64,000 nucleotides of DNA from Dugong dugon. Its lineage: Eukaryota > Chordata > Mammalia > Sirenia > Dugongidae. The notes beneath the pieces were generated by a model that saw only the letters and a program-made list of their open reading frames with translations, was not told where the DNA came from and did not search any database. Both the position numbers and the translations under genes were made by a program. The DNA lies in contig CM057469.1 in NCBI GenBank assembly GCA_030035585.1, positions 23,368,501 through 23,432,500 on the forward strand, written 5' to 3'. This document shows positions 45,311-56,626 of this stretch, one piece after another (the first letter of the stretch is position 1; each line of letters opens with the position of its first letter).

Positions 45311-45628
45311 GACTCCTACACACGAAGATTTTAAAAGAAAATTAGGATAACTGAGCATAAAATGCAAATTGGTGATGAATTGCCAAAAAGAGAGAGAAAG
45401 AGAGGACCTTGAGCTAGGGATACGCATACACACACAAAAATGTTTGCTGAAGTAAGTGAATTTTAAGCTAACTTTTATAAGTTATCAAGGCACTTCTGAC
45501 TGCAGGTTAATGATCTTTTCATGCATCATTTTTAAGTATTTTTCATTTTGCTTTACATTTCTTCTGTGGGGAATGGAGATAAGTTGATTATATCATCGAG
45601 GACAAGAACTGTTTCTTTCTATTCCTAG

Positions 45629-45674
45629 GACATACTAGAAAAATATGAAAGAATGGTTTACAAAGCTATGATAA
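45629..45674 (+). CDS. candidate exon C (46 nt)
   Basis: Strong acceptor (tgtttctttctattcctag) ends at 45628; a weaker donor (aa/gtaaaa) follows 45674. The frame starting at 45629 reads DILEKYERMVYKAMI plus one base (phase 1). It joins candidate exon B in phase. I do not recognise the peptide. Confidence 0.28.
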
Positions 45675-46049
45675 GTAAAAAGGAGGAGGAAGAAAGAATA
45701 CTTAGTCTCTGTCAATTCCAATACAGTTTTTTTTTAAAGTGTAAAGTGAATACCATATATTTCAATATCCAGCTTAACTTGACAGAGATTTCGAAAATAA
45801 ATATAGATAATATAGTTGGTTGGTTTATCAATGAGAAAAAGGGAATTTTACTTTTAGAAAATGATAGTCATAAAAGATAAGTCCTGTTACCAGCAAAAAT
45901 AAGAAGCATGAAGGGAAAAAGATGGCAATAAACAGAGAAAAGAAAAAGAAGTTAGTAGAAAGTTGTGACAAGTAGAATGTATCCAAATGGTGACTAGCGA
46001 TCAGTCATTATCATGGGCAGGGAAAGAAAAAACATCTATTACAATTATA

Positions 46050-46943
46050 CGGGGAGTCTGCGACTTATGACAGGGGTCCATTCTGACAACTCTGTCATAA
46101 GTCAGTTCTGATGCAAGTAAAATACCTCATTAAAAATTTTTTTTTTCATTATGATTGTCTTTTATTACAGTATCTTTATAAATCTGGTTTTTGTCTTTGG
46201 GAGTTGGAAATACTACATATAAACTTACAGAAATTTTTTAATACATACATGTAAATAAAAACATACACAAATCATAAAAATTTACTCTAATGATGACGAG
46301 TTGGACAACATTAGCATTTTTCAACTGAGATAGTAACTCCACTTGTGGGTGGTTCTGGATCAGCTGGATTGTCCCTGGGAATGTGGATGGTGTTTCTAGT
46401 GAGAAAATTAGTGAGAGTTGTCTGTATGGTTCTTTTCTTTTTTTTCATATATTTCCTGGTAGCATCTCACTGGTTCCTGAACCCGCCTATTGACTTTAAC
46501 AAAGCAGTCAGTGTTTGGATCTATGTTTTCAAGCAACTGAAACCCCTGATTTAGTTTAGAAAAAACTCCAGCTAATCCTTACACGGTAAAATTTTTTGGC
46601 AACTTCTCTCTTTCCTCTTCCTCATTCTTTCTTTTTCAGCATTTCTTTTCTCTTCAAAATCCGTTAAGTCCTGATCTGTCAGTTCTCCTTCTTCAGGATC
46701 TATGAGCTGTTCCACATCATCGATATCAATCTCTAAATTCAGTGTTCTTGCCATATGGATGGTTTTTCCACTGATCTCTTCCATCATATGGTCCTGATCA
46801 AATGCTTGGAGCCTGTTCGCATAGCTCAGCAATTTTTTCCATATCCCTTGCATGTATTTTCCTTTAACTTCCTCCCAGAAAGACAAAATGTTCCAGATGC
46901 ATTGATGTTCTAAGTGTGGTTCATCATAACTCAGATACATCAT
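46050..46943 (-). pseudogene. Tigger-like DNA transposon remnant, transposase C-terminus
   Basis: At 46572-46943 the minus strand reads a fragment with GIWKKLL, LNLEIDIDDVEQLID and EGELTDQDLTDFEEKRNAEKE, matching the acidic C-terminal region of Tigger/pogo-class transposases. Near the left end, 46063-46072 and 46093-46102 are perfect 10-bp inverted repeats (acttatgaca), like the subterminal repeats of some Tigger families. The DDE catalytic part is missing; an LTR begins at 46951 only 8 bases from the end of the frame. Confidence 0.72.
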
Positions 46944-46950
46944 ACACTAG

Positions 46951-47495
46951 TGTCATGGATTGAATTGTGTCCCCCCAAAATATGAGTAAACTTGGCTAGG
47001 CCATGGTTCCCAGTACTGTGTGGTTGTCCTCCATTTTGTGCTCTGATATAATTATCCTATGTATTGTAAATCCTAGCTTCTATGCCTGTGGTTATGATCC
47101 TATTTGGGAGTGAGCTGTCTTTTATGTTAATAAGGCAGGACACAGTCTACAGGATTAGACTGTATTTTGAGTCAATCTCTTTTGAGAGAATTGAGAATTC
47201 AGAAAAGAGAGAATTCAGCGGAGAGGAAAGGGACCTCCTACCACCAAGAAAGAAGAGCCAGCAGCAGAGTGCATCCTTTGGACCCAGGGTTCCTGTACTG
47301 AGAAACTCCTAGGCCAGTGGAAGATTGATGACCAGGACCTTCCCCCAGAGCCAACAGAGAGGGAAGGACTTCCTATGGAGCTGGCACCTTGAATTTGGAC
47401 TTCTAGCTTCCTAAACTGTGAAAGAATAAACTTCTACTTGTTAAAGACATCCACTTGTGGTATTTCTGTTATAACAGCACTAGATAACTAAGATA
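46951..47495 (+). mobile_element. solo LTR of the same family as 28087-28548
   Basis: Starts tgtcatggattgaattgtgt and ends near ctagataactaagata. Contains gtgaaagaataaacttctac, a polyadenylation-type signal, close to the end. The first 90 bp align with the minus strand of the LTR at 28548. No target duplication is clear. Confidence 0.82.
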
Positions 47496-47499
47496 GTCA

Positions 47500-48116
47500 G
47501 GGACTACCTCTACCCCAATCTACGATCATTAGATGTATGAGTAAATGGCCCCATAACTTCAATAACTTTTCTTCTCCTTTAAATTAACGTTATATGTGAA
47601 ATGTACACTTAGATAATTTAATGATTCTTTACTTTCCAAAAAGATCTGCCTTTTAGAAGAATTCATTATAAGGTTCCCTCATATAGTTATGAGCTCCTAG
47701 CATAATGCATTTAAAAAGCATCAATACCTAAAACTTTCTTTCCACCAAGACTAGTATCTCTTGAAGTTAATAAACTGTTTTGTTCTTCCCCCAAACCAGG
47801 AAACCTGAAAAAAAAAAAAAGCAATATACCACCATGAACAACATAAAATTTAATGCACTCTGGAAGCCCAGAAGAAACGGGTCTTTAAAATTAACTGACA
47901 TTCTGTCAAGAAATAAAGTAATCAAGAAATAAAACATGTTGGCTTTCATAAAAACAATACGTAGTTTGAGGGTTTTTGTTTCCCAATTAGTGGTGTTCAG
48001 TTTTGCAAAACCATGCACTCAGTTTTTCATCTAAATCTCATTTTGACCAAAAGCAAATATTTTAGGATAGGAGAGAGAGAACTTTGTAGCAATGGAAAAG
48101 TGTGTTTCTTTTTGTG
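47500..48116. other. no gene recognised
   Basis: Unassigned AT-rich sequence; an A run lies at about 47808-47820. Confidence 0.35.
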
Positions 48117-48130
48117 AGGTGCACATTTCT

Positions 48131-49138
48131 TTTTTTTTTCCCCCACACAAAAATTTATAAATACATTGTTATGTGATCCTAATTGCTCTCCCTAAACTGT
48201 GACAGCACACTCCTCCTTTCCACCCCTGATTCCCATGTCCATTCAACCAGCTCCTAACCCTCTCTGCCTTCCTATCTCACCTCCAGACAGAAGCTGCCTT
48301 TTTAGTCTCTTGTATCTACCTGAGCTAGTAAGGCACACTCCTCACTAGTATCACTTTATGTCCCACAGTCCAGTCCAAACCCTGTCTGAAGAGTTGGCCT
48401 TACAAATTGTTTTCATTCTGGGCTGATAGAGAATCCAGGAGCTATGCTTTCCGGCGTTCCTCCGGTCTCAGTCAGACCATTAAGTCTGGTCTTCTTACTA
48501 GAATTTGAGCTCTGCACCCCACCTTTCTCATGCTCCATCCGGGACTCTCTGTTGTGTTCCCTGTCAGGCCAGTCATTGGTGGTAGCTGGGCACCATCTAG
48601 TTCTTCTGGTCTCAGGCTGATGAAGTCTCTGGTTTATGTGGCCCTTTCTGTCTCTTGGGCTAATACTTTCCTTGTGTTTTTGGTGTTCTTCATTCTCCTT
48701 TACTCCAGGTGGTTGGGACCAATCGATGTATCTTAGATGGCCACTTGCAAGCATTGAAGACCCCAGACGCCACTCACCAAAGTAGGAAGAAGAACATTTT
48801 ATTAATAAGCTTTGTTATGCCAATTGACCAAGCTGTTCCCTGAAAGCATGATCCCCAGACCCCTACCCCTGCTACTCTGTCCCTCAAAGTGTTTGATTGT
48901 CTTCAGGAAACTTCTTAGCTTTGGTTTAGGTAAGTTGTGCTGACTTTCCCTGTAGTGTGTGCTGTCCTTCCCTTCACCTAAGGTAATTCTTATCTACTGT
49001 CTAGTTAGTAAATAACCCTCACCCTCCCTCCCCAACCTCGTAACCATCAAAGAATGTTTTCCTCTGTGTTTACACCTTTTCTTGAGTTCTTACGATAGTG
49101 GTCTTATACAATATTTGTCTTTCTGTGACTGACTAAAT
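48131..49138 (-). other. L1 3' UTR
   Basis: About 1 kb between the ORF2 stop and the A tail. It contains a chance-open frame on the minus strand (48413-48754). The same 3' UTR is recognisable in the L1 pieces at 27995-30165 and 56132-56610. Confidence 0.85.
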
Positions 49139-52100
49139 TCACTCAGCATAATGACCTCCACCTTCCTCCATGTTATGTTTAACGGCTTCATCATTGTTCT
49201 TTATCGTTGTGTAATATTCCATTGGGTGCATATACCGTAATTTGTTTATCCATTGGTACGTTGATGGGCACCTAGGTTGTTTCCATCTTTTTGCTCTTGT
49301 GAACAGTACTGCAATGAACATGGGTTTGCATATACCTATTCATGTGACAGCTCTTATTTCTCTAGGATATATTCCAAGGAGCGGGATAGCTGGATCTTAT
49401 GGTATTTCTATTTTTAAGGAAGCGCCAAATCAATTTCCAAGTGGTTGTACCATTTTACATTCCCACCACAGTGTATAAGTGTTCCATTTTCTCCACAACC
49501 TCTCCAGCATTTATTATTTTGTGTTTTTTGGATTAATGCTAGCCTTGTTGGGGTGAGATGGTATCTCATTGTAGTTTTGATCTTCATTTCTCTAATGGAT
49601 AATGATCATGAGCATTTCTTCATGTGTCTGTTAGCCGCCTGAATATCTTCTTTGGAGAAGTGCATGTTTGTATCCTTTGCCCTTTTTTTAATTGGTTTAT
49701 TTGTCTTTTTGTTGTTGAGGTTTTGCAGTATCTTGTAGATTTTAGAGATTAGATGCTGACTGGTTTTGTCATAGCCAAATTTTTTTTCCCAGTTTGTAGG
49801 TTGTGTTTTTAGTCTTTTGATGAAGTCTTTTGACAAGCATAAGTGTTTGATTTTTAGGGGCTCCCAGTTATCTAGTCTCTCTTCCGGTGCTTATGCATTG
49901 TTACTTATGGTTCGTATTGTGTTTATGCCGTGTATTAGGGCTCCTATTGTTGTCCCTGTTTTTTCTTCCATGATCTTTATTGTTTTGGACTTTGTATTTA
50001 AGTCTTTGATCCACTTTGAGTTACTCTTTGTGCATGGTGTGAGGTATGGGTCTTGTTTCAGTTTTTTGCAGATGGATATCCATTTATGCCAGCCCCATTT
50101 GTTAAATAGACTGTCTTTTCCCCAATTAACAGACCTTGGGCCTTTGTCAAATATCAGCTGCTCATAGGTGGATGAATTTATGTCTGGATTCTCAATTCTA
50201 TTCCATTGGTCTATGTATTTGTTGTTGTACCAGTACCAGGCTGTTTTGACTACTGCGGTGGTATAATAGTTTCTAAAATCAGGTAGTGTGAGGCCTCCCA
50301 CATTGTTCTTCTTCTTGAGTAATGTTTTACTTATTCAGGGCCTCTTCCCTTTCCATATGAAGTTGCTGATTTGTTTCTCCATCTCATTAAAAAATGCTGG
50401 TGGAATTTGGAATGGGATTGCATGGTATCTGTAGATCACTTTGGGTAGAATTGACATTTTCACAATGTTGAGTCTACCTATCCATGAGCAAGGTAAGTTT
50501 TTCCACTTATGTTTTCCACTTAGTTTCTTGCAGCAGTGTCTTGTAGTTTTCACTGGATAGGTCTTTTATGTCTCTGATTAGATTTATTCCTAAGTATTTT
50601 ATATTCTTGGGGGCTATTGTAAATGGTGTTGATTTAGTGATTTCCTCTTCAAGGTTCTCTTTGTTGCTGTAAAGGAATCCATCTGATTTTCGTATGTTTA
50701 CCTTGTATCCTGAAACTTTGCTGAAATCTTCTATTAGTTCCAGTAGTTTTCTTGTGGATTCTTGGGGGTTTTCTGTGTATAAGATCATAACATATGCAAA
50801 TAGAGATACTTCTACTTCTTCGTTACTGATTTGGATGCCCTTTATTTCTTTTTCTAGCCTAATTGCTCTGGCTAAGACCTCCAGCACAATGTTGAATAAG
50901 AGTGGTGATAAAGCACATCCTTGTCTGGTTCTCATTCTCAAGAGGAATGCTTTCAAAGTGTCTCCGTTTAGGATGATGTTGGCTGTTGGCTTTGTATAAA
51001 TGCCCTTAATTATATTGAGGAGTTTCCCTTCTATTCATATTTTGTTGAGAGTTTTTATCATGAATGGGTGTTGGACTTTGTCAAATGTCTTTTCTACCTC
51101 AATTGATAAGATCATGTGGTTCTTGTCTTTTGTTTTATTTATAAGATGGATTACATTGATTGTTTTGCTAATGTTGAACCATCCCTGCATACCTGGTATA
51201 AATCCCACTTGATCATGGTGAATTATTTTTTTGATATGTTGCTGAATTCTATTGGCTAGAGTTTTCTTGATGATTTTTGCATCAATGTTCATGAGGGATA
51301 TTGGTCTGTAATTTCTTTTTTCTGGTGTCTTTACCTGGTTTTGGTATCAGGGTTATGCTGGCTTGATAGAATGAGTTTGGGAGTATTTCATCCTTTACTA
51401 TGCTTTGAAATACCTTTAGTAGTAGTGGTGTTAATTCTTCTCTGAAAGTTTGGTAGAACTCTCCAGTGAAGCCATCCGGGCCAAGGCTTTTTTTTTTTTT
51501 TTTTTTTTGTCAGAAGTTTTTTAATTACCTTTTCAATCTCTTCTTTTGTTATAGGTTTATCTAGTTGTTCTACCTCTGTTTGTGTTAGTTTAGGTAGGTA
51601 GTGAGTTTCTAGAAATTTGTCCACTTCCTCTAGGTTTTCAAATTTGTTAGAGTACAATTTTTCATAGTATTCTCTTATGATTCTGTTAATTTCAGTTGGG
51701 TCTGTTGTGGTATCCCCCATCTCATTTCTGATATGAGTTATTTGCTTCCTCTCTGTTTTTCTTTTGTCAGTTTGGCCAGTGCTTTATCAATTTTGTTGAT
51801 CTTTTCAAAGAACCAGCTTTTGGTCTTGTTAACTCTTTCAATTGTTTTGCTATTCTCAATTTCATTTAATTCTGCTCTAATTCTTATTATTTCCTTTCTT
51901 CTGGTGCCTGCTTTTGCTGCTCTCTTTCTGCTTGTTCCAATTGTAGGGTTACTGTTTTGATTATGGCCCTTTCTTCTTTTTGGATGTGTGCATTTATTGC
52001 TATAAACTGACCTCTGAGCACTGCTTTTGCTGTGTCCCAAAAGTTCTGGTAGGATGTGTTCTCATTCTCATTTAATTCTATGAATTTCTTTATTCCATCC

Positions 52101-52911
52101 TTAATTTCTTCTGTAACTTAGTAGTTTTTGAGCAAGGTGGTGTTCAGTTTCCATGTGTTTGATTTTTTTTTTTTTCCTTGCTTTTTCTGTTGTTGATCTC
52201 TACTTTAATGGCTTTATGGTCAGAAAAGATGCTTTGTAATATTTCGATGCTTTGGATTTTGTTAAGGCTTGCTTTATGGCCTAATATGTGGTCTATGCTG
52301 GAGAATGTTCCATGTGCGTTGGAAAAGAAAGTATACTTGGCGGCTGTTGGGTGGAGAGTTCTGTATATGTCTATGAGATCAAGTTTGTTGATTGTAGCAT
52401 TTAGCTCTTCTGTGTCTTTGTTGAGCTTCTTTCTGGATGTTCTGTCCTTCACCAAAAGTGGTGAGTTGAAATCTCCTACGACTATTGTAGAGCTGTCTAT
52501 CTCTCTTTTCAGTGCTATTAGAGTTTGTTTTATGTATTTTGGAGCCCTGTCGTTGTGTGCGTAAATATTTACTAGACTTATGTCCTCCTGGTGTATGGAC
52601 CCTTTAATCATTATATAGTGCCCTTCCTTATCGTTTGTGGTGGATTTCACTTTAAAGTCTATTTTGTCAGAGATTAATATTGCCACTCCTGCTCTTTTTT
52701 GAGTGTTGTTGGCTTGATATATTTTTTTCCATCCTTTTGAGTTTTAGTTTTGTTTGTGTCTTTAAGTCTAAGGTATGTCTCTTACGAGCAGCATATAGAC
52801 AGATTGTATTTTTTTAATCCAATCTGCCACTCTCTGTCTCTTTATTGGTGCATTTAGTCCATTTACATGCAGTATGATTATTGATAGGTATGTAAAGTTT
52901 AGTGCTGTCAT
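49139..52911 (-). pseudogene. L1 ORF2 (endonuclease and reverse transcriptase), inactivated
   Basis: About 1257 codons long, the usual L1 ORF2 size (about 1275). It starts MTALNFTYLSIIILHVNGLNAP. Endonuclease landmarks: NIYAHN (family NIYAPN), VVGDFNSPL, SSIDHILGHK and SDHKAIKVEI within 52144-52686. Reverse transcriptase landmarks: motif A reads [12 protein letters not shown] with glutamate (codon 51098-51100) in place of the first catalytic aspartate, and the FADD box reads FAYV (50789-50800), so both catalytic aspartates of that box are lost. Later blocks include [18 protein letters not shown] (near 50350) and [21 protein letters not shown] (near 50250). The C-terminus PMEYYTTIKNN is at 49170-49230. 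Several frameshifts break the frame. It would have provided target-primed reverse transcription. Confidence 0.95.
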
Positions 52912-53349
52912 TTTGATGTCTTGTTTTGTGTGTTGTTCACAGTTTCTTTGTTCCACTTAATTTTCTGTGCTGAGTCATTTTTTTTATGTATCTTCTTTTC
53001 ATCTTTTTCATTGTTGTTGATTTTGTGTTTGCCGAGTCTTTATATTTTTCTAGTTTTTTATTTTGACTTGTAGGATTGTTAGCTTCCTTTCTGGTTACCT
53101 TAATATTTACCCCTATTTTTCTAAGTTTATACCAATCTTTTATTTCTTTATATTGCCTTGACTTCCTCTCCATATGAAAAATCTATGTCTACACTTTTTA
53201 AGTCCCTCTTTCTTGTTTTAATGTTGTCGTCATTTACATATTGACATCAGTTTCCCTCTTTTCAGTGTTTTATCTTTGATTTACTTTTGTGACTTCCCTG
53301 TCTGGGTTGATATCTGGTTGCTCTGTCCTGTGTTCTAGTCTTGGGTTGT

Positions 53350-54355
53350 CATCTGATGTTACTGATTTTCTAACTGGAAGACTCCCTTTAGTATTTCATG
53401 TAATTTTGGTTTGGTTCTTACAAATTCCCTAAACTTCTGTTTATCTGGAAATGCCCTAATTTCACCATCGTATTTGAGAGACAGTTTTGCTGGATATATA
53501 ATTCATGGCTGGGCAGTTTTTTTCCTTCAAGTCTTTATATATGTCATCCTATTGCCTTCTTGCCTGCATGGTTTCTGCGAGTAGTCCGAACTTATTCTTA
53601 TTGATTCTCCTTTGTAGATGACTTTCGTTTATCCCTAGCCCCTCTTAAAATTCTCTCTTTATCTTTGGTTTTGGCAAGTTTGATTATAATATGTCTTAGT
53701 GACTTTCTTTTGGGTTCTACCTCATGTGGGATTCAATGAGCATCTTGGATAGATATCTTGTCATCTTTCATGGTATCAGGGAAGTTTTCTGCCAACAAAT
53801 CTTCAACAAGTCTCTCTGTACTCTCTGTTATCCCCCCTGTTCTGGTATTCCAATCACTCGTAGGTTATTCCTCTTCATAGAGTCCTACATGATTCTTAGA
53901 GTTTCTTCATTTTTTTAAATCCTTTTATCTGATTTTTCCTCAAATAAGTTGGTGTCAAGTGCTTTATCTTCAATCTCACTAATTCTGATTTCCATTGCCT
54001 CAATTCTTCTCCTATGACTTTCTATTGAGTTGTCTAATTCTGAAATTTTATTGTTAATCTCCTGGATTTCTGATTGCTGTCTCTCTGTGAATTCTTACAG
54101 CCTGTTAAATTTGTCGTTATGCTCTTCTGTAATCTTTTTAATTTCCTCTATTGCATGTTCTGCATTTTGATTAATTTCCTTCCTAATTTCTTGAAGAGTT
54201 CTGTATATTAATCTTTTGTATTCTGCCTCCGGTAATTCCAAGAAATTTTCCTCCTCTGGAAAATTTCTAGATTCTTCATTTTGGGGGCTTGCTGAAGCCA
54301 TCATGGATTGCCTCTTTATGTGATTTGATATTGACTGTTGTCTCCAAGCCTTCAA
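53350..54355 (-). pseudogene. L1 ORF1 (RNA-binding chaperone), inactivated
   Basis: N-terminus (54095-54355) reads MMASASPQNEESRNFPEEENF and then a charged helical stretch (EIRKEINQNAEHAIEEIKK) typical of the ORF1p coiled coil. Downstream on the minus strand the RRM block appears as MKRNNLRVIGIPEQ (about 53830-53870) and the C-terminal domain ends with DGEIRAFPDKQKFREFVRTKP and LHEILKG near 53390-53470. At least eight stops interrupt it, including one right after residue 86 of the first frame. Confidence 0.85.
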
Positions 54356-55723
54356 TAAGTTAATTATATTTATTTATTTTATGTTTGCTTACTGTGTCCT
54401 AGCTTCTTGTTTTGTTTTGATGTGCCCAGATAGGCTGCTTGTATGAGCTAGTTTGATTATTGGCAACTTTGAAGCTCTAATGTCTTGTCACCAGGTGGTT
54501 AGATCTGTTACTAGGTATGTGAGCTCAGAAGTCCACCCACTCCTCCTGTATGGATTCAGCTCAGGTGCCCAGGTAGATAGCCACCAAGTGTGTGGTGTAG
54601 GCTCTCACATTCCTAGACAGGCATGGGTGATTGGCATAGGCACAGGCATCTGGCTGCAGCAGGGGAACACACTCTGAGCAAGGCAGGGGGCTGAGGGCTG
54701 CCCCTGAGTGTCCAGGCGGAAGGCGTGTCCCTGTTCCATAGAGTGCATAGGTGAGTGGGTTTTGCAGCCAGACTATGAGCACCTAATGCTGTTGGCCGTA
54801 AGGACTAGGGGCACCTCTTATTCATGGGCCCCTCTTGCAGGTGGCTAGGTGGCATGGGTGGAGCCATCAGTCCTCAGGCCCCTGATGTGGGTAGGTGAAA
54901 TCCTGCTTAATGGGCAGAGCAGTGTCAAATGTCAAGAACCTTCACAGCTGAAACAGTTGAAGTTAGACTTCCGGTATATACCCTGTTGTACTGCAGTAAT
55001 GAGGGCCTATGCTACTGAGATGGGCCCACACAAGTCTATGCAGGGGGAAAGGCACTCAAAGTCCATGGATCCCTTATGCCTGTGGCTAGGCAAAGGAGCT
55101 GTGCCTACCCTGGGTTCCTGGTTTAAGGGAGCCAGCAGTTTATTTTTTCCTCTATTTGTGAATTTGTTCACTCTCCAAGGCAGGGAGAATGGCTCTGGGC
55201 GTGTGATAGATCCTACTTCTGGCCCAGGGGACTTGGCAATTGCTGAAGCCAGTCCGGGACGCAGTGCAGAGCAGGGAGCAGGGAAGTAAATGGGAGAGAG
55301 GTTTTTCCCTAAGGGAGGTGTTTTTGATCTGCGCGGTAGGCTGTATGCTTTTACTTATCTTTTGCCAATCCAGGGCTGCTTCTCACTGGTTCTGGGTGGC
55401 CGTGTAGACTCTCTGGTGCTGGGTCTCTCCCAGTGTGGGAAACATGCCTCCTGAGCACCTCTGCTTGCCTGCGTCACCATTCATCCCCAAGCTGACCAGG
55501 CCTGAAGGGCTCAGGCTCTCACCGGGTCAGGTCTGGCAACTCCTCGCTGCTTCCAAACCGTCTCTCCCTCCCCCTGCCACTCAGTATGGTTCCTCAAGTA
55601 TGCCTTTGATGTTCAGGGCTCCCAGATTGCCATATATAATCAATTCACTTGTTTTTTCGGGTCTTTGTTGTAGAGGGTCTACCGGAGGCGTCTGACTACT
55701 CTGCCATCTTGGCCTCACCTCAA
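54356..55723 (-). promoter_or_regulatory. L1 5' UTR with YY1-type start
   Basis: About 1.37 kb, GC-richer than its surroundings. In L1 sense it opens with a YY1 site (ccaagatggc, reverse of 55704-55713), which sets the transcription start in mammalian L1s. Small frames here have no coding meaning. Confidence 0.85.
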
Positions 55724-55737
55724 GGTGCACATTTCTG

Positions 55738-56115
55738 AATGAGGTATAACTCTCTGATCAAAACATAATTTTCAAGTGGAGTTACATCTTCTTTTTAATT
55801 TGCTGAAACAGAAACCTAGACACTCTTAGGCTTCTAATGTCAATAATGACCTTGAAATGTAGGAAGAATTAATATAAAAAGGAATAGGCAAGAGAACACA
55901 TTTCTCTATACATGCTATAAATTAAGGGTACATTTTCTGGTCAGAATTTTTCCTGTCCTTTAAAGAAAAATCCAGTACATTTAGCAAGAAAAGTCAGTGG
56001 TTTTGCCTTTTACAAATGACTTCATTGGCCCAATCTTTCCAACTGATGGCAGAACTTGTTTCAACACCGTAATTTCAGCTTCTGCATCAGTATCCCTTTA
56101 CTCTCTTGCCCTTCC
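55738..56115. other. no gene recognised
   Basis: Unassigned sequence between two L1 insertions. Confidence 0.35.
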
Positions 56116-56131
56116 AAAAATTATATATTCC

Positions 56132-56610
56132 AGCTGAGTCCAGCACAACTAGATGGTGCCCAGTTACCATCTGACAGGGATCACAATAGAGGGTCCCAGA
56201 CAGAGCTGGAGAAAAATGTAGAGCAAAATTCTAACTCACAAAGAAAGACCAGACTTTTGGTCTAACAGAGACTGGAGAAACCCCAAGAGTATGGCCCCAG
56301 ACAGCCTTTTAACTCAGTACTGAAGTCACCCCTGAGGTTCACCCTTCAGCCAAGGATTAGACAGGCCCATAAAACAAAACAAGACTAAACGGGCACATCA
56401 ACCCAGGGGTAAGGATGAGAAGGCAGGAGGGGATTGGGAAGCTGGTAAAGGGGAACCCAAGGTCAAGAAGGGGAGAATGTTGACACGTTGCAGGATTGGC
56501 AACCAGTGTCACAAAACAATATGTGTATTGTTTAATGAGAAACTAATTTGCTCTGTAAACCTTCATCTGAAGGACGATAAAAAATTTGTAACCAGAGCAA
56601 AAAAAAAAAA
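56132..56610 (+). mobile_element. 5'-truncated L1 3' UTR insertion
   Basis: About 480 bp of L1 3' UTR with a poly-A tail (56598-56615). Target duplication aaaaattatatattcc (56116-56131) and aaaaattatgtattcc (56611-56626), 15 of 16 identical. Related to the 3' UTR of the 7.6-kb element (gggtcccagacagagctgg, actggagaaacccc). Confidence 0.93.
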
Positions 56611-56626
56611 AAAAATTATGTATTCC

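Larger units (their letters stand above)
48131..55723 (-). mobile_element. full-length L1 retrotransposon with 14-bp target duplication
   Basis: A 7.6-kb L1 on the minus strand flanked by a perfect 14-bp duplication aggtgcacatttct (48117-48130 and 55724-55737). It has a 5' UTR, ORF1, ORF2, a 1-kb 3' UTR and a short A tail (T run at 48131-48139). The 5' end is complete: its first bases in L1 sense include ggccaagatggcag, the YY1-site start typical of mammalian L1s. ORFs are broken, so it is no longer active. Confidence 0.97.

Noticed and set aside
46572-46943. 123-codon frame as a host gene
   Set aside because: Sequence matches the acidic tail of Tigger-class transposases and sits in a transposon remnant.
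48413-48754. 113-codon minus-strand frame
   Set aside because: It lies in the L1 3' UTR and recurs in decayed form in other L1 copies; L1 has no third protein there.
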